A stretch of DNA of 64,000 nt from Narthecium ossifragum (taxonomy: Eukaryota; Streptophyta; Magnoliopsida; Dioscoreales; Nartheciaceae). Position numbers and translations under genes: made by a program. The notes under the pieces were generated by a model. The model searched no databases, was not told the origin of the DNA, and saw only the letters and a list, made by a program, of their open reading frames with translations. The stretch is from assembly GCA_963920575.1 (NCBI GenBank), contig OY986969.1, forward strand, positions 1,994,001-2,058,000, given 5' to 3'. Shown here in pieces: positions 46,444 through 58,148 of the stretch. Within the stretch, counting starts at the first letter, position 1. Every line of letters starts with the position of its first letter.

Positions 46444-48530
46444 ATGGAGAAAGGGAAGGCGAAGTCCAAGGAGACCGGAAGAGGTAACGGATTTAGGCAT
46501 CCCATTCGTATATTTGCTTTTTCCTGCAAAAAATTCAGCATCGTGAGGCCGCCCTGTATGTATATAGTTCGTTCGTATATGGCCGAACTAAGTCTAAATG
46601 TCCGATTTTACTCAGCCGAAAATATGATTTAAGTTCGGCTATATAAAATCGAACAAATGATTTTAGTTCGGCTATATAAAACCGAACAAATGATTTTAAT
46701 TCGGCTATATAAAACCGAACAAATATGATTTGTTCAGTTAAAACTAACCGAACTATCTTGTTGGGTGGATATTACCGGCAAATTGGAACCTTAACTTAAC
46801 CATTGATGTCGGACAGGTAAAGGGGCTCGTTTGAAGCAAATAGGGGAGAGCTCGTCGTTGGTCCCGGAGATTGAACGTCGCTGGCCCACGACATCTGAGA
46901 GGCGACGGCGGAGAAAGGAATATGATGAAGAGGACGAGGCATCTGAAGGGTTGGGTGAGGGGGGTGGTGGTGATCATGCAGATGAGGAGGAATGGGGTGG
47001 GGAACAAGAAGAAGAATTTGATACAAGCGGTCCCATTCCTGGCGGGCCTGAGGACGAGAGTGTCCTAACGGAGTTCAGGACTCACGTCGCATATCACATT
47101 TGGCGTGGAGTGGTATATTGTTTCGTTATTACCACACAATGTTAATTTTGTTGTTTTTTATTGCAACACGTCTTTAATTCTCGATGTCTTAACAATGCAG
47201 GAACGCCTCCCATTGAAATGTGTGGCTCATGGGTACATGGTGAAGTCCTGGCACGGCCTCAACGATGACGCATTTAGAGCGGCTGTCCATCAATCAGGTT
47301 TAGGAAATCTACTGGATTGTACATACACGACGATCAGTAAGGTGATCGTCTCTGCACTTGTTGAGCGATGGCAGCCGGAGACCAACACCTTCCACTTGCC
47401 GTGCGGGGAGATGACCATCACACTTTCCGATGTGAGATCCATTTTAGGCATCTCAGTCGAGGGACGACCCTTGGATTGCCGCAGACTGAACATTGTCAAT
47501 GCATCATAGTTGGTCTCCGATCAGCTGGGAGTCGCCATGGATAGTGCTTACAAGCACCTAGAGGATAACAAAGGGTCGCTAAAGCTTGGTTGGCTGAAGG
47601 AAGAATGTACTATAGAAAAGGTCAGTTTTGATCGTTCGGTAAAGGCGTTTCTACTTTATCTTGTGGGGTGCACGCTATTTTTTGATAAGTCAGGGATCAA
47701 AGTACATGCATCGTACCTACTTGCGTTCAGAGATGTGCAGGCTACTAGTCAGTATGCATGGGGTGCTGCAACCCTAGCATACTTATACCGACATTTGGGT
47801 GCCGGTAGTAGGTGGGCAACTAAGCAGATGGGTGGATATCTTACTTTGCTTGAGGTAATGTCTTATGTCGGACATGCATTTTATTTATTCTCTCCTAATA
47901 CCATTATTTATCTTCACTATGTTTGATTTCGTACAGGCATGGGCATACGATCATTTGCCGTCAATCGTAAGTTGCAACCGAAATCCTCACTACACATGGG
48001 ACCAACCGCGCGTGAAACGCTGGGTCCCGAGTAGAGATGGTGGTGATATTGCCGTGAACGTAAAGAACATGCGTGAGGCACTGGATAATCTAACGGGAGA
48101 GCATGTGAGCTGAAACTTATAACTACAAATTGTTCAACATACAGATGTTCATATATGATACTTATTTTTGCATTGATTACAGGTTGATTGGGATCCTTAT
48201 GAAAAGGAAAGGGGACCATTTCCATAAGATAATATCAGCTTCTACTTCGGCACGTTGCGTGGTATGGAGTATGTCGAGCCCTATCATCCAGATAGGGTAC
48301 TTCGTCAATTCGGGATTGTACAGATTATCCCGGGAGAACCACTAAAGCCTACCTCCCAGTTTATAGCCACCGGGAAGACTGGACGAGGATATACGAGGAA
48401 CTTCGACTTCGTGCCGGGGTATTGGAATAGATGGCCAAATAACGGAGATCGATCTTTGCCTGATGAAAGATCGATCTTCTATAAACCCATCCTCTGGAAC
48501 ATTGGATGCACAGAAGAGATCCATCTTTAA
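46444..48530 (+). pseudogene. plant mobile domain (PMD) protein of the Mutator-like element
   Basis: Exons: 46444-46483, 46817-47112, 47201-47854, 47937-48104, 48183-48530; GT-AG and phases agree. After a basic, then acidic, low-complexity N-terminus (KQIGESSS... EEDEASEGLGEGGGGD) the PMD follows: CVAHGYMVKSWHGLNDDAFRAAV, ERWQPETNTFHLPCGEMTITLSDV, ILGISVEGRPLD, YLVGCTLFFDKSG and WGAATLAYLYRHLGAGSR. PMDs occur in MAIN/MAIL1 silencing proteins and in transposons. Nonsense codons: TAG at 47507-47509 (after NIVNAS) and TAA at 48225-48227 (before DNISFYFGTLRGMEYVEPY). The frame is otherwise open, which argues for recent loss of function. Confidence 0.85.
46567..46754. repeat. left hairpin array, GTTCGG...CCGAAC
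   Basis: Five inverted-repeat units in about 190 bp, each with a 5-8 bp arm such as GTTCGGCT or its variants, a spacer of about 6-10 bases (often ATATAAAA) and the complement CCGAAC. It lies within intron 1 of the PMD gene, between the left terminal repeat and most of the coding sequence. Confidence 0.85.
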
Positions 48531-48556
48531 TAGGCTTGAAGATCGATCTTCTATAG

Positions 48557-48645
48557 GTTCGGTTGCATGAGACCGAACATGCATACCGTGTTCGGTTTAA
48601 TTCAACCGAACGTCTGGGTTATATTCGGTTTCTTATAACCGAACA
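48557..48645. repeat. central hairpin array between the convergent genes
   Basis: Three units of the form TTCGGTT-N6/8-AACCGAA in about 90 bp, the middle one with perfect 8-base arms GTTCGGTT / AACCGAAC. It lies just past the PMD stop codon and before the transposase stop codon, where both transcripts should end. Immediately upstream, AGATCGATCTTCTATA occurs twice (48468-48483 and 48540-48555). Confidence 0.85.
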
Positions 48646-48792
48646 TAACCATAATCCCCTACTCAGTTTTTAATACATGAAGAAATCGAACAACCACAAC
48701 ATAAAATAGATAACTATTGGGTACAAGTGCATCAGTATACCAGATTACATATTATGTTAAATGTTTATCAATCTCACAAGCCACCATTGGTC

Positions 48793-51637
48793 TCAGCAGT
48801 CGGAGTCGGAATCGGGATCGATATCAATAGTTTCTCTGGTGGCAACTGACGAGGGAATGATCTGCTTGAAATGGGCAATCTCCTTCACGTAAATGCTCCA
48901 ACCCTCGGCACGTTTGTCATGACCACGAACCCAACTTCTGGCTACAGGTGGCATCGGACTCCCCAGGTGCATATGCAACATCACAAAGTGAGAGGGCACG
49001 TAACCAATCACAATGATTGTCCGAGCTTCCTTCGGAGGTGGCGGACTCCGTAGTGGTAGGAAGGTCAGACATTGGGCTTGCGATAAGTGAACAAGGACCA
49101 CGGAGTAACGTGAAGCAATGAGAGGACCCATATCTGGCATGGTCATCCAATGTGCAGTCGGAGGGAACTCATCAAAGCACGATAGTCTCGTATTGAGCTC
49201 CTCAACCCTCTCTGTCCCCTCGATATACAATTTACCATACTCCTCGGCGTGAGCTATCAGCTCTCCGAGGAGGTCCCTTCGCACCTGGGCCCAGTTGTCC
49301 TCGCCAAATTGCATGAGCCCATCTACTGCCCTGAAACCACAATTGCCACCATGTCTCACATCTGTAATATTCTCAATGTACGGCCGCAACTGAACTGGGA
49401 ACTCGTTTATGTACTGGCTACATATGGCAGTGGGACGGGCCTTGGCCGCTGATCGAGTCCGTGCCACCCTCTGTGATGGCTTCTTCTCCGTATGTACCTT
49501 GTTCCTTGCTGTGGTTATATGAGTAGCCTCTAATACCGGTGGAACTGACACTGCCGATGAGTTGCTGTCCTTAAAAGAAGAGACGTACTCGAACGCGGAA
49601 GGGTCACGACGTGTGGAGGCTTCGGCCTTCTTTTCCTTTGCACTAGGACGACCACGCGTCCGTAACTTGACATCTGGCTCGAGGATGTAGGTGCACTGTG
49701 GTTGCCCAAGTTCCTTGAGCTTCCTCAAAATATGCGCCTTACCCACTTCATCTGACGAATTGAATCGGGCATCGATATGGCCATACTCGGTCGTGATCTT
49801 CAACCCAGGAGTTGTGTTAGGCTTTGTGGCTGAAAGGTCAAGCTTTCTCCAGTGGGCATTTATGCACGCTAGTGGAATAGCACGGCCTTCTTGTTTGTAT
49901 CCAGCAATTTCATGGGCACACGGCAAGCCATGGATACGTTTCACCTGGGAGCCACAACTGGCTGCGTCCACACCATTGTAATCTGCCCGCTCAGTCTCGG
50001 GATGCACAATTTCCAATGCATACCTTGATATAAAACCTCTCAACTCACGAAATAGTGCAAGCTTGAGTTTGTGCTGCACAAAATGTTTGCTTTTCTCAAA
50101 GGAAGCAAGAATCGCCGTGTGCTGCCCTTGGATTAATTGGTGAATTGTCTTCCATGATGTGTCAAAACTGCAATTGGCTGCTCCCAGATACCGTTTTAAC
50201 TTCGCATGTGCACTTTCTACCCTGTTTGTAGTGGTGTTCCCAAAATGCATATAGCAATCTGTCCATACAGCCACAAACTTCTCATTGTACTTATTTAGCC
50301 ATGAGTCCTTGATATACTCAATGGCTTTTGGGTATCCCATAAAAGTGCGCTCAAAGTGTTGGAGGTTCACGGCATAAGCATCCACGGTAGGTGAGGATAC
50401 CACCAAATTCCACGTACACAAGAATGAATTCCACTTCTCAGTGGTTTCGAACGTCTTGCGGCAGTTGGCGAGGATGTTAGTGCCGATATGCCATTTGCAG
50501 AGCATGTGATTCGTTTTCGGAAATACGCGCTCTACTGCATTTATCAAGGCCAAGTCTCTATCTGTCACAATAACTCGCGGCTTCACACATCCATCCATCA
50601 GATCATTCAGCTTGTCTAGAGCCCATGAGTAAGTGCCTTCCGTCTCAGACTGGAGATATGCAAAGGCCGCTGCATATGTGAGATTCGTTGATGTAGCTCC
50701 AACTATTTCAAGTAGCGGGAGACGGTACTTGTTGCTTTTGTACGTGCAATCCATAACCAGGACCTCTGGAAAGGCACGCAATAGCTCCACCGATGTAGGG
50801 TGTGCCCATAAGATGCTCTAAACACAAGACGTGGATTCGTCGGTTGTGTGCCACTCAACGTACCCACTCTCGTGCAGATGGTGCAGGAGAGACTGCATCT
50901 CCGATCTCCCCGCTCTCTCAACAACTCTATGCTTTGCCTGGGCGTTGTATATGTTCTTCATTGTTGACACATTCGATATATTGTGTGCCTGGATAGTATT
51001 CAATATGTCTCTTGGCTTTATCAAGCGCTCTGATATAGCAACCATCATGACCTCCTCTGAGGATGATAGTCTCCCGGCATATGAGTGGCCTTCGAGGTGT
51101 CTTGCATGTGGGTGATTGTGCACCCCACACACCACCCTCACCATCCAGTCATCATCAGATGGGAGCTTCACTGCCTTCAGTTTAAATGGACATCCACATT
51201 TCTTTGTGCTGGTTTCCACTGTCTTTCTTTCTGCACCCTTGGTTGTCAACTTCCTCGGCTTCTTGCCCTGCTTCTCTCTATACTTGGCTGAGCTCCTATA
51301 CTCCCCACTTCTCTCACATGCAAACGTTAGCCTTGCCCTTCTACCATGTCCTGCTGCCTTGGAGTGTTGGATCACCACTACTAGTCCATTTAGCCTCCCA
51401 ATCTCTTGAACCCAATGGATAAGAGTTTCCCGGCTGGAAAATATCTGCACTTGGACCATTGAATCAGTGTTAGCCCTGTATGTAAATGCACTGAACGTAA
51501 ATACAAATAATAATGCAATTAAATATCTCATTTTTAATACATACCGTGGGGGTCGTAAAGGCCTCCGAAAAGTCCTGAACAATAGCATTTCCGACAGCGC
51601 TATCGGCAGTAGAAACATACGTGGAGTGTGAACCCAT
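48793..51637 (-). pseudogene. MULE transposase fused to an OTU cysteine-protease domain
   Basis: Exon 1 is 51637-51545 (MGSHSTYVSTADSAV), exon 2 is 51444-48793; 914 codons with one TAG stop at 50818-50820 (codon 240, between STSCV and SILWAHPTS). Order: FAR1/WRKY-GCM1-like zinc finger (CGCPFKL ... CGVHNH, from about residue 129); MULE DDE domain with VLVMDCTYK, RVIVTDRD and RVESAHAKL; a SWIM-like finger CGSQVKRIHGLPCAHEI, where the second Cys of the usual CxC is Ser; then an OTU domain with GGNCGFRAV (nucleophile Cys near residue 732) and SHFVML (His near 850). The protein should bind the element ends and cut them; what the OTU protease does in transposition is not known. A single Gln-to-stop change inactivates it. 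Confidence 0.9.
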
Positions 51638-51701
51638 ATCGTCAATGATCTAATCAAGCTAGTATGGCGTAATATTTCATAAAATAGCGTGCCTTGACAA
51701 T

Positions 51702-51954
51702 GTTCGGTTGATTAAAACTGAAAATAATCAATTATTTCGGTTAAGCTCAACCGAAAGAGTGTATAATGTTCAGTTGGATTAAACCGAAAAGGTATAAATT
51801 ATTCGATTGGACTAAACTGAACGCATTTGTAAGTTCGGTTGGAATAAACCGAACATATTAGTAAAGTTCGGTTATATGCAACCGATGTAATTTATATGTT
51901 TCGGCTTCGTATAGCCGAACATATACATATAATTCAGTCATACCAGTCCGAACT
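51702..51954. repeat. right hairpin array, upstream of the transposase gene
   Basis: About eight imperfect units of TTCGGTT-N6/8-AACCGAA in 250 bp, for example near 51830-51860 with arms GTTCGGTT / AACCGAAC. It lies between the transposase start (51637) and the right terminal repeat, i.e. in its promoter or 5' UTR. The unit is the same as in the left and central arrays. Confidence 0.87.
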
Positions 51955-52449
51955 CAAGCAGCCGGGGATCTTGAAAATTATGCTCGAGAACACAACGAGG
52001 AAGGAGAAGTTGTACCTTTTCAGCGGGATTTTGGTCCTTGTCTTCTCCATCCGAATCCCACGACGCCTTACCCGACACCATTTGAAGCCCTACGCCTCCG
52101 TTAAAGCAAACACCATGGAGAGGGAAGGTGAGGAGCAACCTGAGGAGTAATGTGGCTATGGAAGGGAAGTATGGGGCAATGCCTCACCTTGGAGAGAGGG
52201 GTTTTAGAGTTATGGAGAAAAGGAAGTGGTGATGGCAGCTTCGTTAGAGATTGAAGGAGGAGTGGGGTGAGGAAGGGGGGTGTGCTTAGAAGAACATGAA
52301 TAGGGAGTATGATGGTGAGTTTAGAAAAACATGAATAGGAGGGTAATTTAGACCTTTCATATAAAGGATATCTCTGATATTATATTAAATGTTTTAGTGA
52401 GGTGTACTTGAAAGATTTATAAATGTATATAGAATCACCCTTTTATTTT

Positions 52450-52946
52450 ATTTTATTTTTAAGAGCTGTGCTGCATCGGATGATGCCATCATCAAGTTGC
52501 ATCAAGGCGCCCTCTCACTCTATTTTTTGCATTTAATACAGTTTATCAGGCACCAATGCAGGCACACCAAAAGCAGGACCAATGTTAGCAATAACTCAAT
52601 GCAACAAACAAACACTTGCAGAGCTCAAGATGTGGGAATACAGAGACTCCAAACCTATTCAGTACTATAAGATCGAGCAGAGGACCGAAAACTAGTACAG
52701 ATTTCATGATGAAAGGGCATTTCATCATGTGAGTAGATTTAATGAAAGTTTGCTGAAAGCAATCAGAATAGCGACCATCAAAAGCTCAGGAGCTCAGGAA
52801 AATTGCGTGCATTACACCGAGCTATTGACTCAGCAACCTCACCCTATAATCGTGTTCTTCCCACATGAGCTCCATAACAAAGACTCGCGAATATGACCAG
52901 TAGAGCCAGAACAAAATTTTCAGTGAGGTTATCCATCTTTTCTGGT
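52450..52946. other. 3' flank of sulfite oxidase gene
   Basis: Sequence between the Mutator-like element and the sulfite oxidase stop codon. It probably contains the sulfite oxidase 3' UTR. No gene or repeat recognised. Confidence 0.5.
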
Positions 52947-55900
52947 TCACATATTGGAGTTGGCAACACAGGCCCTTTGTAGTTGGACCCGATGCCATGA
53001 TGTGTTTAGTATTCCTCTCAGGTTCCATATCTCTTCTACACACTCCGGTTGCACGTTCGCAGCTGAATCAACCTGCGACGGAAAGTGGCAAAGATAGAAG
53101 AATGTCAGCATTAAATTTCATGAATAAAGGAAAATGAAAGGTGCCAAAAGCACTATATCGGCATTAAAGGGTTTCAAGATTAATGTGCACCTTAGCTTCA
53201 AGGGAGAAAACTTCCATTAAACAAGGCTGGATATGATTAGAATTGAAAACAACATCTAGCAAGGCATATAGCAATTTTTTGGTAAAAGGATTCGGGAGGG
53301 GGGGGGGGGGGGGGGAATCATTCTGTTTTCTTTTGTTTTCGTCCATGTTTCATTGTCTTTCTCATTTTCATTTCTTATCATCTCCCAACATGGCAAACAG
53401 TTCACCCATAACCTAAACAAGCACAGACTCAGATCTTTGTTTCAAGAAAATCCCAGTGGAGCAAGGCGAAGGCAAAATATGTTTTTTTCTCTTTTCAATG
53501 AGAAAGGTAAGGATCTTCCTGAAGAACCATTCCAATCTTCCTTGTACCATATCCTCTAACTAGCCAATTTTAGTGCAAAATGACCCTGTTCCTACGCTTA
53601 GGAGCAGTATCATAGCATTTAGGAATTTGGCAACAAAGACAGCCTTAATGCTAAGGAGATATCAGCAAGAGCATACCGCCTTGGCAATGATCTCAGCATT
53701 TTCTGGTACTTCAACAACAGCCTTAAAGAGAACCCATGCCCATTTGTCACTGTTTATGCCGTCAGATACGTACTTAGCATTGCTCATTTGAGATTGACCA
53801 GCTTCGATCCATGTCTTGCCTCCATCGACAGATATGTCCACTCTCTCAATTCCTCGACCCCCACCAGATACTGCATATCCACCGATTGTGATCTGCAGTG
53901 CAAAGAAATGTGAAGCAAGCTTTTGCATTAAAAAAGTACTGAAAATGGCACACATTTTTCTTAAAAAGGCCGCTGACCTTCCCCTGAGTAACAGTATCTA
54001 CATCTTCTAGAGTACAGATAGCACACTGCGAGTGTAAAAGGATAGTTGTTAGTTACTTTTAGGAACGACATACTTAACAAGCAACAACACAAAATACTAA
54101 GGTTGATAAAAGGCACCTTCAGAATGCATTTCTATATATCAGTGCAAAATATTATCAATCAATTATGAATCTGTTATTTCATAACCAACACATAATATGG
54201 CGAGCATGAATAAGTGCATAAAAGATACGTCCTTAACAAAGAAGAGAGGAAACTTCTTTATTCAATTTCAGTTTTAACCTTCATCAACTAATCTGTGTCA
54301 TGCTTGAACGTGATGCCCAATCTAGTGCTACTTTGTCTTGTTACAAATCATTTTATAATAAGATTGCCTTTGCAATTCGCTATCAACAGGTTGTTTCTCA
54401 TGAGATTGTCATCAGAGGCACAAAAGAGATAACAGACCTGCACTGGGAAATCCATCTGTGGCCTTCTAGAGGACCAATCGATATTGTCCCAATTAACTGA
54501 AGGTGGAAACATCTTGTAGTCTTTTTGCATGAAAAAACCCTGACTCAAAATAGACGTGTTAGATGTTCATCACTTTGAGTTCTTGACTGACATAAACTCA
54601 AGCATGACAGAATTTTCGAAAAAAAACCTGACATTCTTCTTCAATGATGTCGATTCTGTCCAACCATTTCACAGAACGTGCACCAATAACACCCGGAACA
54701 ACCACCCGCAGTGGATATCCATGGTCACGATTAATGATCTTACACATGAGGTTGGAAACAAAAAATTTCAGAATATATAGTGAAGGATACCACTCTAAGG
54801 GATTAAAAAAAGTGACAATTGAAGGTGGTACAGCTCTAGAGGAAACTTTTTGAGATGTTGGGTGTTACCAACTTTAAAAAAGAGTCAACAAATAAAGGTT
54901 GCATTGACCATAAAAGACAAAGCGGATTTTGAATCTACAAAATGAAAAAAGTTGTTTTACTTTGTTGGCATGGCAAATGTACACTAGCAAAGCCAAAAAG
55001 TCACCCTAGATGCAAAATATGAACCCTTGTGGTAGGACTGAAGAATCAGTGGAGTCACATATTATAAATGTATCCTGTATGCAGACAAAAGATGCAAAAT
55101 ATGCCTTCACATTAGATTGTGTGGTGAAAATATCAGAAAAGTGCTTAATTGTGCAACTACAAGGTCAGGTTTCACTGCGGTAGGACTTTGACCTATGGTA
55201 TCTGCTTATTCTGTTTAGTACCTCTCCATTCATTTCATACGCAAGTAAGACATCAGCTTCGGGATTTGTAGCCTGCCTCAACGGAATTGATGCTTTATAG
55301 GGCCCACCATTTTCCTCCTAGTTATTTGGACAAGGAGAGAAAGCAAAATAGTGCATACAGCATGAGTATCAGATATGTGAAAAGCAACTTTGACTAATAC
55401 TTTTTCCAGCATTCATGCATAAGATTTAATGGAGCAAAGAAAATACGAACTTTGCACTTATCAATGCTAATGAATTCAACATGCTTTCCTCCTAATGACG
55501 AGACAGCAGTGAGCTTAGATATCCCAACAAGCTCCAGAACATCGGCTAATTTAGCACCTCCCCATATTGCTGAAAAGGCAATGTAAAAAGAAGAGACATC
55601 AGGACATCAGGACATCAGGTACTAACTAACACAATACGCACAAAACACTATAAATGTACATGCAGTGTTATTATCACTATCATTCAGGATTTTGCCAACA
55701 ATAAGTCTATCAATATGTGGTATAACTGAGTTCTCTAAAATCAAAGTTATACCCCATAGGCCGTCAGAAACCTAGAACAAAAGTCGGCCAAGATGGCCTA
55801 ACCACAAAATCTCAGTGCTATTGACGAATAGGGGATATCTAGCTTATTGGAAGCATACTAGAACTTTATGCGACCAGGAACCAAACTATACATTCAACTG

Positions 55901-58148
55901 AATAAGAATGAGATTAAGCAAAAAGGAAGACAATTAGCTTGTGACTTTCCATCTATGTCATGAAATGGATTTCCAGCTTAAAGAGTAAAAAACATACGGT
56001 CATGACTTTGAGTTATACCTATGACAGTCAAAATTCTGAACAAGAACAAAAATTGTCCAAGATGGCCTCACCACAAAATCTCAGTGCTTACTGACGAATA
56101 TGGGGTATCTGGTTTATTAGAAGCATACTGGAACCTTAAGTTGTGTACCCAGGAACCAAAGTATAAAACTTTCAAGTTTCAACTGAATAAGAAAAAGATA
56201 AGGCAAAAAGGAAGACGATTAGCTTGCTACTGTAAGTCCATCTATCTCATGAAATGGATTTCAACTTAAAGAGCAGAAAAACATATGTACATGACTTTGA
56301 AATTTTCTTTCTACAAGTAATTTATTAGGATACGTTTCGGGCATAACTTAAAGAGCAGAATATCTGGCCATCATACTGCCTTTAAACATAATTATGACAC
56401 CCACCGCCAGTATAGCACCATCTCTATAGGCATACTGTATAAAGATTATGATCTCCAATGCTATGTATTTCCCACTTTCCACAGTCAATTCCCAGACAAG
56501 CACTCTATTAGCGATAAATCCTTTCTGATTATTACTTAAACAAGTGAGAAACAAAACTAGCACATTCGTGATCCACACATTGAGAAATGGAAGAGACAAT
56601 TTGCATAAGTTCTTGCACGATGCATCAAAATTTGTGATGTATAGTGGCAAGTTACAGTACAATTACCATTTCCAATAGCAGAAACATCCCAACCAACTCC
56701 TTTAACTTTCCTTGTTTTACTCATTGCTGTCCTCCTGTTGCCAGCACACTGTATAACTCCAAATTGATAAAAAAGTAGAAGATGATCTCATGTACGATGT
56801 TACATTCAAAATCCATAGCATCATACCAATAGCAACAAGTGCTGGATGGAAGAATGCAAACAATTAGGTATGAAAGGGAGAGAAATGCTTCAAGCATCAT
56901 ACCTGTAAAGTGGCAGTGACATTGTATTTGGGAAGCTTCCTGTTGAGAATGTCATGAAATCAGCTCACCTATGAAACAAGACATATCAATAGGCTGTAAC
57001 ATAATCGATGACCCATGACGAACCTTATATTAGCCATAGATAGTTGTACAGGCTTATCCACCAACCCGCCTAGAAGAACACGGTATCTGCTCAGAGAAAT
57101 AGATCAATGTCACCCTCAAATTTCCTGGAGACTGGTAGCAAAATTAAAAGATTGTAACAGGATGGACAGTTACGCCTCAAGATCATCAACCACAGGAATA
57201 GGCCCATGATTTCTTTTGTAGAACATGTCCACGGGGGTAACATATGATGAAACCAAAGCAGCTCGCGGTGGTTCAGCATTGAATGGCTCCTGCACCAAAA
57301 AGATATGCAAATAAATTCCTAAATAAGGATACTTATAGACGACTATTCAAATATTAGATTATGATCAGAAACAATGAGTACTATAATCAACTACATAACA
57401 CTTCATTGGGCTACCAGCTGCACTCTGTAGTTACAAAAGTAAAAGGTGGGAAATAACTGAAACACCAAATAGGCAGGTCACGAACATATTTTCTTTATCA
57501 CCAACAGAAAAACTCAAACATTTAAAGTTGTAGATCCAACTCATCAGGCAGCAAAGAGCCAGTTCATTGATTTTCCCAGAAGCTCATAGTACATAAAGAC
57601 TAAAAAACTTGGAGATAAGCAAAAAAAAGAAAAGTCATGATTGGATCTAATCACTCACACTCTAACAAATACCAACTTCACTAACATATCAAACAAGATC
57701 AAGACTCACAAGAACAGAACAAGTGAGTAACGAAAAGGCTCCCAAGATGATCATCCAACCAACAACTAGTTCATAAACTTCCTTGATTTTCGTAAATGAA
57801 GGCAAATGAAGTTACCAAGAATGAGCGAAAATAATTCCAAATATCGCCATAAATGTCTAACGTTTAACGAACCAACGACTACCCAAATTCATAAATTCGT
57901 GAACCATGCCCATTTATCATAGATACAAGAAAAGTAAATCAAGAAATGAAGCGCGATTCTTTAATGACAGCGGCAATATCAATCCTTAATACCATCAGAT
58001 AAAATCAGTAAGAACTTGATAAAACCACCAAAAAAGCGGGAGAAAAAAGGGAAACAGATGGAAAACAGCTCACTTTAGCGTTGATCTTGAGAGAGGGGTG
58101 ACGAGGGGGCTCCAAGGAGTAATCGGAGGGGCCTCTGATGCCCGGCAT
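52947..58148 (-). CDS. SOX: sulfite oxidase, molybdenum-cofactor enzyme
   Basis: Twelve exons (minus): 58148-58074, 57289-57174, 57086-57024, 56939-56903, 56748-56667, 55569-55451, 55317-55222, 54738-54628, 54539-54438, 54025-53978, 53892-53677, 53072-52947; 396 aa. It oxidises sulfite to sulfate using oxygen and the molybdenum cofactor; the plant enzyme has no heme domain and works in peroxisomes. Motifs: [38 protein letters not shown] (Cys98, the molybdenum ligand, at the same number as in Arabidopsis), [22 protein letters not shown], then the dimerisation domain ([21 protein letters not shown]). It ends in SNM, close to the SNL peroxisome signal of Arabidopsis. The start [11 protein letters not shown] fits the family; an in-frame ATG 50 codons upstream (58298) could add an N-terminal extension. 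Confidence 0.95.
53298..53316. repeat. poly-G tract in sulfite oxidase intron
   Basis: A run of about 17 G, with one A near its start, in the intron between exons 11 and 12. It is likely length-variable and error-prone in sequencing. Confidence 0.9.
55746..56310 (+). repeat. tandem duplication (~270 bp) in sulfite oxidase intron 5
   Basis: The block from about 55746 (GTTATACC) is repeated from about 56012 with indels and substitutions. Shared markers are CCAAGATGGCCT (about 55788 and 56057), CACAAAATCTCAGTGCT, ACTGAATAAGAA and CATGAAATGGATTTC. The period is about 266-270 bp. It is non-coding and intronic. Confidence 0.82.

Larger units (their letters stand above)
46058..52440. mobile_element. 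two-gene Mutator-like element (transposase-OTU plus plant mobile domain)
   Basis: The 6383-bp element has terminal inverted repeats that match closely over about 45 bp and weakly beyond. The left starts GGGTGATTCTATATACACCT; the right, complemented, starts GGGTGATTCTATATACATTT and goes on TATAAATCTTTCAAGT. A perfect 9-bp target duplication TTTTATTTT lies at 46049-46057 and 52441-52449, the Mutator hallmark. Inside, a plant-mobile-domain gene (plus) and a transposase gene (minus) converge near 48.6 kb, the same layout as mudrB and mudrA in maize MuDR. Three hairpin arrays lie outside and between the genes. Both genes carry nonsense codons, so this copy is inactive, but few lesions have accumulated. 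Confidence 0.93.

Noticed and set aside
48793..51637. Host FHY3/FAR1-type transcription factor or stand-alone OTU deubiquitinase
   Set aside because: The gene sits inside inverted repeats with a 9-bp target duplication and has the catalytic transposase residues.
46567..51954. Hairpin arrays as a CRISPR array
   Set aside because: Units are palindromic, irregularly spaced and in a eukaryotic transposon; no regular unique spacers.
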